64,000 nucleotides of DNA from Geosiphon pyriformis (Eukaryota > Glomeromycota > Glomeromycetes > Archaeosporales > Geosiphonaceae): positions 1 to 64,000 of the forward strand of contig JAAOMT010000028.1 in the NCBI GenBank assembly GCA_016748015.1, read 5' to 3'. The notes below the pieces were generated by a model that did no database searches, was not told the DNA's origin, and saw only the letters and a program-made list of their open reading frames with translations. Position 1 is the stretch's first letter. Every line of letters begins with the position of its first letter. This document shows positions 11,563 to 22,483 of this stretch, one piece after another. The position numbers and the translations under genes are program-made.

Positions 11563-13275
11563 TTAATCAGATTTTTTACTCTCAGTCACTTTTGCTTTTA
11601 ACCCAAAAGGATTTTTAGATCGTGCACTACCAACTGAATAAAGAAAAGTCCCAACAAAAACTAAAAAACTGCCAATCATCATACCCAAAGTAAATTCATT
11701 ATCAAAATACCATACCGAAATCATCAAAGAAGTAAATTTTCGTAAATTCAAAACTAAATTAAGTGTGAGCGCTGTTGATATTGAATTGAGACGATGAACA
11801 CCTGACACACAAACATATCTAAAAATTTTTTTTGCCAAGATAATCAAAATGTGGCTTAAAAATTAAAATTATTACAATTCATTTGGAACTTACTGAGTTA
11901 ATACATTAAGGATTAGGTATAGCCAGCTTATTGGTACTGTATAATAGCTCAAGACAGGGCGAATCTCTTCAGGGATTAAGTTGGTTTTTTCATGTATTAA
12001 ATTAATGATACTGCCAAGTTGGATAGGCTTCGAGTTATTAAAATGTTTCATCTGACTCAGGATATCGTTATAGAAAATTGAAAAAAGGGGAAGTGCGAGA
12101 AAATGCTATGGATGGCAAGAATATATATTATTTAATCAGCTTTAAAAATTGTTCATACGAATTAATCAAATAAATTATCTTTAATTCAAATACCGTATAG
12201 AATAATCCTTCACGCCAATCACTACCATAAGTCGCGTACGTTTGTTCTTGATAGAGTCCCATCACACATGAGAGAATCAAAGCAATCGAAAGCAAGCTAA
12301 TACCAATTATATAATCGGCTGTACTAGCAGAATTCGCGGCCTATTGCATGGAAATTAATAAATAATCTAATAATCTAAATGAACAGTTTCCTAAATCCCT
12401 CTCACCTTTCCATTTGAATTTGAAGTAAAAAACGTGGCCGAGAATACTCCCACAGTCACTAAAACTACAGCTGATACCTGGGTTGCGGTATACCTAATCG
12501 ATTAAAATGTGAAATAATGATTCCTCGAAAGAGTTAAAATTTCATATCAATTATGATTACCTTTTGTGCATAAAGGCCCAACCCATTATCATACTAACGA
12601 TCAAACCACCACTACGAAATATTATGTGAAGTGGTACCGTAATCTTGAATCCCAAGGCGATATTATTTAATACCGAGACGGTAAAGAACATGACAACCAA
12701 CATTATCCAATGAAATAATGGAACGAGACGTGGTTTTAACCTTGGAACCAAAGATCCTGGCGTGAGGACAAGATGATGTCTAAGGCCTTCTAAAGCTACG
12801 AATAAGAATTGAGCTAATGTGATCAAGTTTCCTATTTCATAAAAAAACAATTTTTTTTATTAAATAGGCAATTTAATGACAAATTGGCTAACCATAATTT
12901 AAATTTGTTTACCGCTTTTAGGCGCATTGCTGGATGATCGAATTGAGAAATAACGTTATGGTAAAAAAAAAAAAAAAAGAGAGAAAAGTTTAAAGGTCGA
13001 CCTCGGTCTTCTTCAATAAGAGCCAAGTCAAACAAAACGAAACCTGAATCACAGTTGAAAAGTTTCTCTGGTGCAAGAAACTTTCAAGCACCTTGCAAAA
13101 ATGCCCGGAGGCTTTTACAAAACACTTTTATTCCCGTGTCTGGTAAGTGTTTGAGTGAGTGTACTGACCCGACTAATAGCTCCAACGCGACCACGTTGCT
13201 ACAACAACCACCGAATACTAGGCTACCTATGAGTAGCCAGTCACTCAAAGATGACTGTAATAACGCGTCAAGCAT
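11563..13275 (-). CDS. YEA4: Nucleotide-sugar transporter, UDP-GlcNAc type (Yea4/SLC35B4-like)
   Basis: A Golgi/ER multi-pass carrier that in the Yea4/SLC35B4 group exchanges UDP-N-acetylglucosamine (or UDP-xylose) for UMP, feeding glycan or chitin synthesis. I read six exons on the minus strand: 13275-13092, 12831-12561, 12493-12406, 12340-12194, 12105-11894 and 11818-11563. Together they give about 385 residues with ten or so membrane segments. Family signatures are LIGSLVFGGCCSNV (first helix), LAQFLFVALEGL, KITVPLHIIFRSGG, WREGLFYTHFLALPLFS and VLNLRKFTSLMISVWYF. The first ATG in frame is 13275. The exon 1 donor at 13091 is the least certain site: it adds about 13 residues before the conserved LITLAQF. 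It is divergent with SEC11. Confidence 0.88.
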
Positions 13276-13558
13276 GTCTTTTTGTGTTAAAACCAAAAGA
13301 AATTAAGAGAGCTTCAATTTAGGATTGACTACTCGTTCCTGCAAGGGGAATGATCACCAAATAACCCATTTCTAGATTTCTAAACTTGTACCCACCAATC
13401 AAAATATGAAAAGTGGTCATCAAATGTTTCATTTAAAACAAAGTGAAAAGTTAAGAACTTGGACTTTACCATTTTTCTAGATACTCAGTTTTCGATCATT
13501 TTGAATGATTCTAATTAATTAACCAGTTCTTGAATATCGCTGAAAAAATATTACAATA
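13276..13558. promoter_or_regulatory. Shared 283-bp divergent intergenic region (transporter / SEC11)
   Basis: The transporter and SEC11 start codons face away from each other across this gap, so both promoters and 5' UTRs must lie here or overlap. No TATA-like or known operator motif stands out. The call rests on gene arrangement only. Confidence 0.45.
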
Positions 13559-14482
13559 ATGTTTGAAGAAGAACTCGGTTTTCTTCGTCGAATGACGAAA
13601 CGACAGGTAGATCAACACCTAATACCCTCTCTAACTCTCCCTAACATACTGCTTTTTAACCATGATCTAAAGCCCATCAAATAAAAGACAAACCAATTTA
13701 TTCAAATAAAATAATGCACTAACAAACTCCGGTGCTTATTTTTTCAAATGGATTAAAGCTTGCTACGCAAATTCTTAATTTTGTAATGATAATTTCGTCC
13801 GCGTTAATGGTATGGAAAGGATTAGCATTGTATACGAATAGTGAGAGTCCTATCGTAGTTGTATTGAGGTAATTTTAAAAAATTGAGAGTTTGAAATTGA
13901 GTTTGATGAATTCAATTTTTTGAACGTTAACGTAATTTATTTTATAGTGGCAGTATGGAACCCGCGTTTTATCGTGGTGATCTTTTGTTTCTAGGTATGC
14001 CTGACGAACCGGTACGTGTTGGTGACATATGTGTGTTCAAAATTCCGGGTAGAGAAGTGCCGATCGTGCATCGTGTCATAAAGTTACATGATGAGTAAGT
14101 TCCTTTATCATTTTTTTTGATCCCAGATATACAAAGAAATTTATTTATTTTTATTTTTAAGACGTGATACAGGGAAACAATTTATTCTGACAAAAGGTGA
14201 TAACAATCAAGTAGATGATCGAGGATTATACAATCCAGGACAACTTTGGATTCATAAAGAGGATATCGTAGGGAAAGTTAGCGGGTAAATGAATATGTTT
14301 TTAAGTGAATTTTGTATTTAATCATGATAAAACTTCTAAGATAATCTCGAATGTTCCCCTGAAATTTCAATAGATTCTTGCCATATGTAGGAATGGTTAC
14401 GATACTCATGAACGATTATCCACAACTGAAATGGGTCTTGATTGGAGGTTTGGGATTATGGGTTTTGGTTAATAGGGAATGA
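13559..14482 (+). CDS. SEC11: Signal peptidase complex catalytic subunit SEC11
   Basis: ER membrane serine protease of the S26 family that removes signal peptides from secretory proteins. Five exons (13559-13606, 13759-13868, 13948-14094, 14162-14284, 14374-14482) join in frame to 178 residues, matching the family (about 167-180). One N-terminal membrane helix ([15 protein letters not shown]) is followed by the catalytic box SGSMEPAF (Ser55), IPIVHRV-like PIVHRV (His94) and [10 protein letters not shown] with Asp115 and Asp121, the eukaryotic Ser-His-Asp arrangement. A C-terminal hydrophobic segment ([12 protein letters not shown]) ends the protein. The start ATG is followed by [15 protein letters not shown], the usual pre-helix sequence. 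It converges with the dehydratase gene. No defects seen. Confidence 0.96.
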
Positions 14483-14727
14483 AATCGGCCAATTTCATTG
14501 GTGAAGTTTCCAAAGTATTGGATGAAATTTGTCGCAATTTTGAAATTGGGAAATCCAAAAGAAATTCTGTAATTATTGTGCATTTTTGAAATAGAATTTT
14601 TGATACTATTTGATTTTAAACACAAAAACTTTAAAAACTATTATCATTGATAAAGATCAGGGGACCGTTCAAAGGGAAACTTGGAGCTCTTAAAACTAAT
14701 AATATATTGTGAAATTTTCATGTTTCA

Positions 14728-15301
14728 TTATTGTTTATTAGAAGTATAGACCTCGTCAATAAATCTTGCAAGATCAATATCTCGCTCTGAAAGCCCATTA
14801 CACGAGTGAGTGGAAAGTGTAATTTCAACGCGATTATAGACCTGAAAATTCGAAGATAACAAAATTGGCTTAAACCAGTTTTTTCGATTTTTTCTAAACG
14901 AGTCAAGTTTTCTTACATTGAACCATTCTGGGTGGTGATCGACCTAAAATGAAAGAAAATTCATATTTAATAGCGATGCGGAAACGAAGAAAAAACTAAA
15001 ACAGAGATACTTTGTCAGCTCTCAGCGCAATCCTAGTCATAAACGCAAAGGCTTCTCCAAAATCTTGGAACAAAAAAGTTTTATTTATCGCGTCTCTATT
15101 CTCGATTAGCTTCCAAGAGGTCTCTTGTAAAGGTTCAAGGTGAAGTTCACGTTCTTTTGTTGTTAACTTTTGGGTCATTTTGTGTCTTAGGGTTGTTCTT
15201 GAACTAGTGGTAAAGTGGAGCCGAGAAAAGAATAATAAATTTGATGATTTCTTGTTTGAAGAAACGATTAAGTGAAACTTTGAGTGTCTAAGTTGATTCA
15301 T
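14728..15301 (-). CDS. Pterin-4a-carbinolamine dehydratase, with possible mitochondrial presequence
   Basis: Recycles 4a-hydroxy-tetrahydrobiopterin to the quinonoid dihydropterin after aromatic amino acid hydroxylation; the family is also used in molybdopterin and folate contexts. Three exons on the minus strand: 15301 or 15178 down to 15011, a 27-nt exon 14943-14917, and 14841-14728. The active-site signature DHHPEW is encoded by the tiny second exon. From the ATG at 15178 the product is 102 residues, the normal family length. An upstream in-frame ATG at 15301 adds 41 residues rich in Arg, Lys, Ser and Thr with no acidic residue, resembling a mitochondrial presequence. Which start is used cannot be told from sequence. 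It is divergent with the membrane-protein gene. Confidence 0.93.
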
Positions 15302-15653
15302 TTCTATTTATGGAAATAGCAATTTTAGTACAGGTAAATGATCGAAGCAACAACCTTTTGTAGCCAAATGATCGTGGGTATTCAAGGAGTTCATGGTTTG
15401 ACTTAAAAGCTAAACTATAATAAAATTTAAGAAAGGTTTATTCTCAAATTCAGGAATTTTATGGTGTTCGAGAACAGTAAGTATTTTTCAAAATAGATAG
15501 TCAATAGCCCAAATTCACATGGTAGATAGAATCGCCTTCTCTTTAAAATTCACTTTTCAACCCAAACCTTCGTGACAAGTGCTCTTATCTGAAGAAAGTT
15601 ACCTTTTATAAATCGTTACCTTCAAACGACTTTTTTAAGATATAACAGTCACC
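15302..15653. promoter_or_regulatory. Divergent intergenic region (dehydratase / membrane protein)
   Basis: About 350 bp separate two outward-facing genes, so both promoters are expected here. If the dehydratase uses its inner ATG, its 5' UTR would start further left. No defined promoter motif was recognised. Confidence 0.4.
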
Positions 15654-16924
15654 ATGATAGACTCACCATTTCTCAAAAGTCAAAGCTGGAACGTATTATC
15701 TAGACACTCTCCATTTCCCCCAAGTTTAGGCTCTTATTCCGAGTGGAATGTGTCAACTTTTGACCCACTTATTTTCATTTACTTTTCAATAGCGTTTATT
15801 ATAATACCATACCCGTTGTACCGTTTTTTCGCTGGTGTTTTATCTTGGGAACGTACTTTAAAAACACCGGCAAAACATTTTGGTGATGTTATGGCTTTGT
15901 TTCGGTACGGGTTTATCGTGTTTGTGTTAGGCGGGTATTCGAAAACTTTCGAGTAAGTCCAATGAATTGGTTAGTTAAGCGAAAGAGGAATAAAAGTTTT
16001 AGCAGCAACATAGAGGATTAATTCATCATATTTGATGTCTCTAGCTTGATCACCATAATATCTTTCTATGTTGCAATTTTCGCATATGCCCGAATTGCGG
16101 AGATTCCGTTTACACAAACCTCTCTACCATGCTGGCGAACCTGGGCTTTAGCAATGTGGATATTATTCATTGCGGCACTTGCAATAATTCTCGGATTTGC
16201 CGCATATCATATATACCTTGCTTTTATAGCTGAGGAAATAAAAAATACCAAAACTAATGGAGAATTTGCTGCGTGGTATCTATGCTGCTTGTCAATACCT
16301 ATTATCTTAATCTTAGTTGCATTATCATTTCAAAAAGAACAAAATGAAGCAATTTTGAAAGACTCCTGGATTAATATAAAGCTTCTATGGAGTCAATGTG
16401 GAAAAAAGGAAAATAGTCAAGGTAGCGGTGGTAGTGGTAGTGGTAGTGGTGGTATTACTGGTGGGAATGTATCTTCTTCAGAAGAAAATTTACGACCAAT
16501 CGTAGTAAGTTCAGAAACACCCGTGCATACATTGGATGGTGAAGCAAATGCGATAATATGTGCGAATTATGGTGCTCTCACTAGCGATCCAGCTGAAATC
16601 CCTATTATTCCACCAATCCCCCAAGAAACAAGAAAAAAAGTTAGAATACATTTACATCATTGGCAAATTTTTTATGTCTTGGCTTTCTTTACCCGTTTCG
16701 AAGATCTGTTATCTCGTATCGCTAGCGGAATTGTATTAGGCATTTATACCCAGGGAATTGCTGCGTGAGTATTGAGGAATATAATGACATTAGATTTTTG
16801 AATTTTAATTGCCAATGACGTATGGTAGAAACTGAACTTTTGAATTATTAGGTATGGGCCAGATAGTTTCCTAGAAGAGTACACGGATGATAGAGTGGGA
16901 ATTTTCATGCGGATAAATGATTAG
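15654..16924 (+). CDS. Multi-pass membrane protein of unknown function
   Basis: I do not recognise this protein. Three exons (15654-15952, 16045-16764, 16852-16924) join in frame to 363 residues. Hydrophobic segments near residues 38-58, 80-95, 102-116, 132-155 and 173-192 suggest at least five membrane passes, then a soluble part with a Gly/Ser linker (GSGGSGSGSGG, about 225-240), then a conserved-looking C-terminal block with HHWQIFYVLAFFTRFEDLLS and GIYTQGIAAYGPD. The His-rich start (RIHLHHWQ) just before a hydrophobic segment might bind a metal, but that is a guess. The introns are normal GT-AG and the frame is unbroken, so it should be a functioning gene. Confidence 0.85.
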
Positions 16925-17790
16925 AATGATGAGTTGACTTCACCATAACTCTTACAAGATCAAAATTTTCTTGAATAAGTATTAAAACAGAGCAACTCTG
17001 CACTGAAAGTATACTCCAAAGATAAATATAAAGTTTGAAATGAGGTGAAGGAGATGCTACTCTGGTCATGTGTAAGCCTTGAATGAAGATATTAAAGAAA
17101 TAGAGTGGGTGCTTTTGTTTAAGGTTTACAGGCAATAGAAAAAAGCCAGTAAATAAGTAAGGAATAGGTGGGTAGTATCAAGAGTAAAAAAATGCTCAAA
17201 CTCACAATTTTCATAACAATATCGTTAATCTTAAATTGAATTTTTTTCAATTTGGCTAAATGCCAGTATATGTAATCAATTAATCATACAAATATCGTAA
17301 AATAATAATGTATAAATAAAAAATTATCAAAGTTTGATTAAAAATAATTTTTAATTATTTAAAATAATATAAAACATATATGTACACAACATACTGTATA
17401 ATATTGCTATAATTATTAATTTTGTTACTAATTTGGCCATTAATTTCTTTTAATAGCTTATAAACAATGTCTTCTTCAATTATAGAAAATATTTTATTAT
17501 TACTTAAATTATTACTTACAAAATCAATTTTCAATATTTTTTTACTTTCAAGTATTTAAATATTGGCAAACCTATGTATCTATTTTTTATTTGTTAAAAT
17601 TTTTTTTTATATTAAATAAAAGATATAATTAAAAAATACAACAATATTTGTTATTTATTTTAAGAATTATTAAATAAAACATAAAATAATATTAGCTGTA
17701 TTATATTGTTACCAATAATAACTTATTTTTTATCTTTAATTATTTTTTTTGAAAAAATTAGAACTGTAATTTTAATATTAATCACTTTTC
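16925..17790. other. Intergenic, increasingly A/T-rich; nothing recognised
   Basis: After the membrane-protein gene the sequence grades into A/T-rich DNA from about 17250 up to the LINE-B leader. Short ORFs here have no coding character. Confidence 0.5.
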
Positions 17791-17937
17791 ATAAAACTTC
17801 TTTCTCTCCTTCATCTAAAATTCCCAAAAAAGAGTCAAAGTTTTTTAAAAAAGAAGTTTTTTTTCACAATTCAGTATGATAAATCCAAATCCTTTATTCT
17901 TGACTATGAAGCCACTGTTGGCTGTAGTATTGCTGTT

Positions 17938-19742
17938 ATGAAGAAGACTGCTAAAGTTTCTGGTTCTAATGATGGCTTCAAATCTGTTCTTCCAAGGAAG
18001 AAAAGGAAAGATGATGCTTTAAAAGATAGTTCCAGTGGTAAGATTGTTGGTTCTAAGATTCAGAATAGTCGTTCATGGAGTTCAGAGACTGGTGACACCA
18101 CTAAGTCTGATAGCATTGACATGGAGAAAAAATGTCTGGTGGAAGAAACTAGTTTCCAGCAAAAAAGTGGAAAAAAGTCTGATGGTATTAATATTGATAT
18201 GATGCCTAAAGATTCCAAAAGAGTTGTTATCAAGCATACTCTTGGAAAGCCTCTTGGCACTATTAACTTCGGCATGGATAATGATAATAATGATGATATT
18301 TTGGATGGGTCACTTTTTTTCCCTCCCCCTCTCTCTTTCAAACATATGGTGCAGGTTTCAGTCAGGAAATCTTTTACTCTGGATATTAATCTTGGGATGG
18401 TGACTGGCAAGTTGTCTCAGAAAAAGTTAGCTTATGTCAAAAAATTTTTTCTGGTGTAAATGGTTTTGGGGGGACCTCTACCCCCTCAAAATTTGGTGGA
18501 ATAATTCAGGCTTCTTTTACTTCTAATAAGCCAATGATGGCTGCAGCAAAATTAGCAAATGATTATAGTGTTGTGGTAAACACCAATCTTAAGCACCCTA
18601 ACAACAATCATATGAATCAGGCAATTGTGTTGAAAGAAATTCCAGTGAGAACATCTGTGGAGACTGTGTGCATGACTGTGTCTGAATTTGGGGTAATTAA
18701 AATAATCAAAATGCAACTGGTAGGTTTGTGGCAGAAAGCAATCATTGAATTGGAAGATTAGAATTAGGCTGATCTATTAGCTGCCAAATCATCCATCCTA
18801 ATTGGAAAAGATGTGGTACGAGTGGCCAGAGCTGACATTGACAAACAATCATGAGATGCTCAAGATAGTTTCAGAGCTTTGCTGTATACTCTCCCCATAG
18901 GAACTACTGCTCATGATTTGTGAGATTTTATTGGTTCTGTTGGTGGGAAGATCTGCTTCATTGATCATAATTCTGTCAATTATTTTCATGCCCACTGTGC
19001 TACTGTGTGCTTTAACTCTGAGTCAGATTTGGTTGGTGCTATGACAGTAACCCCAGTTATAAAGGGTGTTAGTCTTTGCTGGTCTCATCTCTCTTAAGCT
19101 TTATGTGCAGTTTGCAAAGGTTTTGGTCATATATCTCTTAGTTGTCAGTCAGTTAAGAATGCTGTGGCTCCAGGTGGCAGAAAAGCTCCTCTTTCAGCTC
19201 AAGACCAGTTCAGGTTGGCTAGAATTTATGCGAAAAAGTCTGCACCTATTTCTTGTTCTTTGGCTTTTGGTAGTAAAACTTGGGCATTAGTGGTTAGTGC
19301 TCCTCCTGTGCACACTTCTCATGATGCTGGTATGTCTCTTGGTTTCAATAAAATTAGTGAACCCCTTTCTCTGGTTGTAGACAACTTGGAATCATGTTTG
19401 GTTGGTATTGAAAACAGTCTTGTTAGTCTCATAGAACAGATTAGTGAGTTGGCTAAAAGATTGGAATCACTCATGCTGGCAGTTTCTCAGTCTAGTCCTG
19501 GATGTTAGCTGCTGGTGGCCCCCCCATTACAGAATCAAGGAGAGGATATAGTGATGGGAATGGGTTTGAGTGAAGCCACTAGTGATAAAATTGTTCTGAT
19601 TGTGGACTTGACAGCATCTTTTTATGTTGTTAAACTGGAAAAAATGTTGGATGGTCTTTTTAGGTCTGTGTTAAGCTTGTCTGCTTGCTTCAATAGTTTG
19701 GCTTTGGCTGATGGTGCCACTTTCCTAACTTCTTCTCAATGA
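17938..19742 (+). pseudogene. LINE-B ORF1, broken
   Basis: Homologue of LINE-A ORF1. It has a Lys/Ser-rich N-terminus with a basic PRKKRK stretch, the RRM-like segment VLKEIPVRTSVETV (about 18630), a CCHC knuckle CAVCKGFGHISLSC (about 19105-19150) and a Ser/Leu-rich tail with a leucine-heptad look (19330-19500). A frameshift lies near 18440-18470, in runs of T and G. In-frame stops at about 18759, 18851, 18919 and 19096 interrupt the rest. ORF1 ends with TGA at 19740-19742, which overlaps the ORF2 ATG as ATGA. Confidence 0.8.
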
Positions 19743-21570
19743 GTGATCTTGTGTGAAGAATTACTACATGCAATATTAGAGGTATGAATATTCCTGCAAA
19801 ACAGAATAATATTGTATAATGGCATAAAAATATAGACAATTTGGTTTCGATTTTCATGAAAACAAAGTTAAGAAATAAGACTCGTCCTTGATTGGTTGAC
19901 AAATTTGATAATGTTTGCATGTTTTCTTTTGGTTTGGACTCTGGCTATGTGGGTGCTGGTATTGTGATTTTTATAAACAAATTCTTGACTAGACATGTGT
20001 ATAAAGTTTCTGAGGTTCTAAGTTATCTTCTCTGCATTAGGTTACTTTTCAAAAATAAACTTTCAATTTCGATTTTGGGGCTGTATGCTGGTGCCTTCTT
20101 GGCTACTCAATTTTCCCAGGCTGATAAGATCAATTTTTTGATTGTAAGAGCTATAAATGAATCTTCTTTTGTCATTCTTGGTAGTAACTTCAACAAAGAT
20201 GGTTCTTATAAGTGCATTAGTTTTAAAAAATGCCATAATTTGGGTTTGATTAATTCTTTGGGTGGGAGCTTCTTTGCTAAGACACCAACTTAGAGCAATT
20301 CTCAGAATGTTGCCAAGACAATTGATTATGTGTTTGTTTTCTCAAATCTGGTGAATGTAATAATGCAGTGCAATGTTTTCATTGTCAGTGAACATTTTGA
20401 TATGGATTACAAAGCTGTTTCTGTTTCTTTGGGTTTAGGTGGCCTTTTAGATGTGAGATTAAACTCTTTCTGCAAATAGGCAAATAAGGATCAATGGAAG
20501 TTCAATTTTAAGAGTGCTGATGAGATTAAATGGAATAATTTTAAAAGTTCTACACTAGCTAATGCTACAATGTTCTCAGATGAATTCACTGCATCTGTAA
20601 AGTTTTCGGATTTGGATGCTATATAGTGTGTTGTGTGCAAAGTTATAACTCTTTTGGTTAATGAAATTTTCAAAAAAAAGTGGTTCAGAAGGTTTAATAA
20701 AGTTTTTACCAAAGATTCTTCAAAGTTTCATAAATTGAAGCTTTTGGTTTCTAGGATTGTTAAGGCTTTACGTAAAGAAAATGCTGAAAACTTTGTTTAT
20801 TTTATGAAATATTGGAGTTCTGTGGATGATGTCAAGTTTTCTGTTGTTCAAAATCTGGTGGACTCTGGTGCTGGTTCTAATTGTGTTCATTTTGCTCTTT
20901 TTGGTGCTAAGAAGTCTTATCATGCTTTCAAACTCACTAAATCTCTAAGAGCTAAGGAAGCAAACATCAGATCTGCCATTAATAGGAGGATGGAGAGCTT
21001 TGAGATCAACAAGGGTCATATGATCAGAAGTGTGCTAGAGTGTCCTTTTCATAAAGTAATGCTGGACCATTTGGTGGTTAATAATAATCTGGTTTTGGAG
21101 TCTGATTTGGTTAAGTCTAAAGTGGATGTAATCATAAAGAGATAGACCAAAAAGTGTCATGTGGCTGATGATATCTCAATTGATTGGCACCATCAATATC
21201 AATCTTTGGAATATGTTTTTGATAAGGCCTTTTCTGGTGTAATATGCCCAATTGGTTTTGATAAATTCTTTGAGGTGGTTTCTGAATTGCCTAATGACAA
21301 AGCTGCTGGTTTGTCTGATATCTCAAACAAACTTTGGAAACATTGTGATAAATCTGTTCTGGATATGCTGTTGGTGATTTTGAACTTTTGTTTGTCTGGT
21401 GAATTGGTGTCTGGCCCTTGAAAAGAGGCCTGGGTCTTGATAATTCCTAAACCATATGAATGGAAGGGTGTTTTGACCAATACTTGTCCTATTGCTTTAA
21501 TCAAAATGGCTTGTAAGATTCTTTCTGACAGGATATTCTTGATATGTAGTGCTTTTGATGTCCTTTATGG
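19739..21570 (+). pseudogene. LINE-B ORF2, first part: endonuclease and RT N-terminus
   Basis: Starts at the ATG overlapping the ORF1 stop. The endonuclease begins with TTCNIRGMN and continues through SFVILGSNFNKDG, where LINE-A keeps GGDFN; the catalytic Asp is Asn here. After it comes the RT-proximal region (20633-21145) and the RT N-terminus (DKAFSGVICPIGFDKF, about 21220). A TGA at 21419-21421 replaces the Trp of the conserved SWKEAW. The reading stops abruptly at the ATGG target site of Gypsy-1. Confidence 0.85.
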
Positions 21571-22421
21571 TGTTACTCATAGAATATAAGAAATATAGTA
21601 TTATTAATTAATAGAGATTAGCCAATCAGATGTAGACGTAGTAAATGTGAAATTCCAAGATTTCTCTTAGAGGAATTGCAGAATTCCAGGAATTTCAGGA
21701 TTCTCTAACAAAAAATCGCAGAATTCCAGAATTCCAAGATTCCTCTCATCAGGAATCACAGGATTCCAGGAATTCCAGGATTTCTGTCACAAGGAATTGA
21801 GGAATTGAGGAATCTCAAATAGGTATATATAGCAATAGCATTAGAAGCAGAAAAAAGAGGAGAAGAACATTAAGAAATTTTAGCTTAGTTATCACAATTC
21901 TCAAATAAATAATTATTCACTTTATCAAATTCATTCTTTACTATCAACATGAAGTGTTGATAGTAACTGATACTTAACCATACTGGAACAATAGCTCTTA
22001 ATCATGGCTATTGATGGGATACTAACTTGCAAATTGTCTTGGCTGATTTCTTATTTTCTTTTTTATCTTTCTTTATTTTCTTTGTTGTCTACTAACTTGA
22101 TTAAAGAATTTACTCTTGGAGGACTTATGGAGGAATAAACTTGCTTAAACAATACTTACTCTTGGAGGACTTACGGAGGAACTGACATCAGGAAACAGTA
22201 CTGGTATACACTTATGAAAAATATCATACCAGGAGAATCATCAACTCTCAAGCTGAACAAGCAATTGAGGAAACTACTGATAAACTGTTATCATTGAATC
22301 TCTGTCCATTATACAAAGAACTCAATTGAAAAACCTTCAGATTATCATTGTCACCAATCACTTTGTGCACCAAGTTATGGGTTTGTTACTTATTTGACAC
22401 CCCAAAGATTCATCTGTAACA
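21571..22421 (+). repeat. Gypsy-1 5' LTR
   Basis: Starts TGTTAC and ends GTAACA, a 6-bp inverted terminal repeat. It holds an array of GGAATTCC-like words, a TATATATA box and a later pyrimidine-rich region. The same family of LTR is found in Gypsy-3. Confidence 0.93.
21638..21831 (+). promoter_or_regulatory. LTR promoter: GGAATTCC word array plus TATA box
   Basis: About a dozen degenerate copies of gGAATTCCag / GGATTCC are packed in 170 bp, followed by TATATATA at 21824-21831, the likely core promoter. Many junctions read TTCCAGAA, which has the form of a heat-shock-element dyad (TTCnnGAA). The same array precedes the TATA box in all four LTRs of Gypsy-1 and Gypsy-3. That it binds a heat-shock factor is inference. 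Confidence 0.6.
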
Positions 22422-22423
22422 TT

Positions 22424-22441
22424 TGGTGCTCCCTATAAGAT
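22424..22441 (+). other. Gypsy-1 primer-binding site
   Basis: TGGTGCTCCC starts two bases after the LTR end, the expected place for pairing with a tRNA 3' CCA end. The same TTTGGTGCT start follows the 5' LTR of Gypsy-2 (42075 leftward) and Gypsy-3 (44437). I could not assign the tRNA. Confidence 0.7.
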
Positions 22442-22483
22442 ATAATCTTACAGAGAACTAGCACCAACAAAAACAAACCAAAA

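Noticed and set aside
12832-13035. 67-codon ORF inside the transporter gene
   Set aside because: It lies in the first intron, shows no similarity to the family, and includes a poly-Phe from a T-run.
21638-21810. GGAATTCC array as a CRISPR or satellite array
   Set aside because: Units are degenerate and contiguous, with no spacers of constant length, and the array lies inside LTRs of a eukaryotic element.
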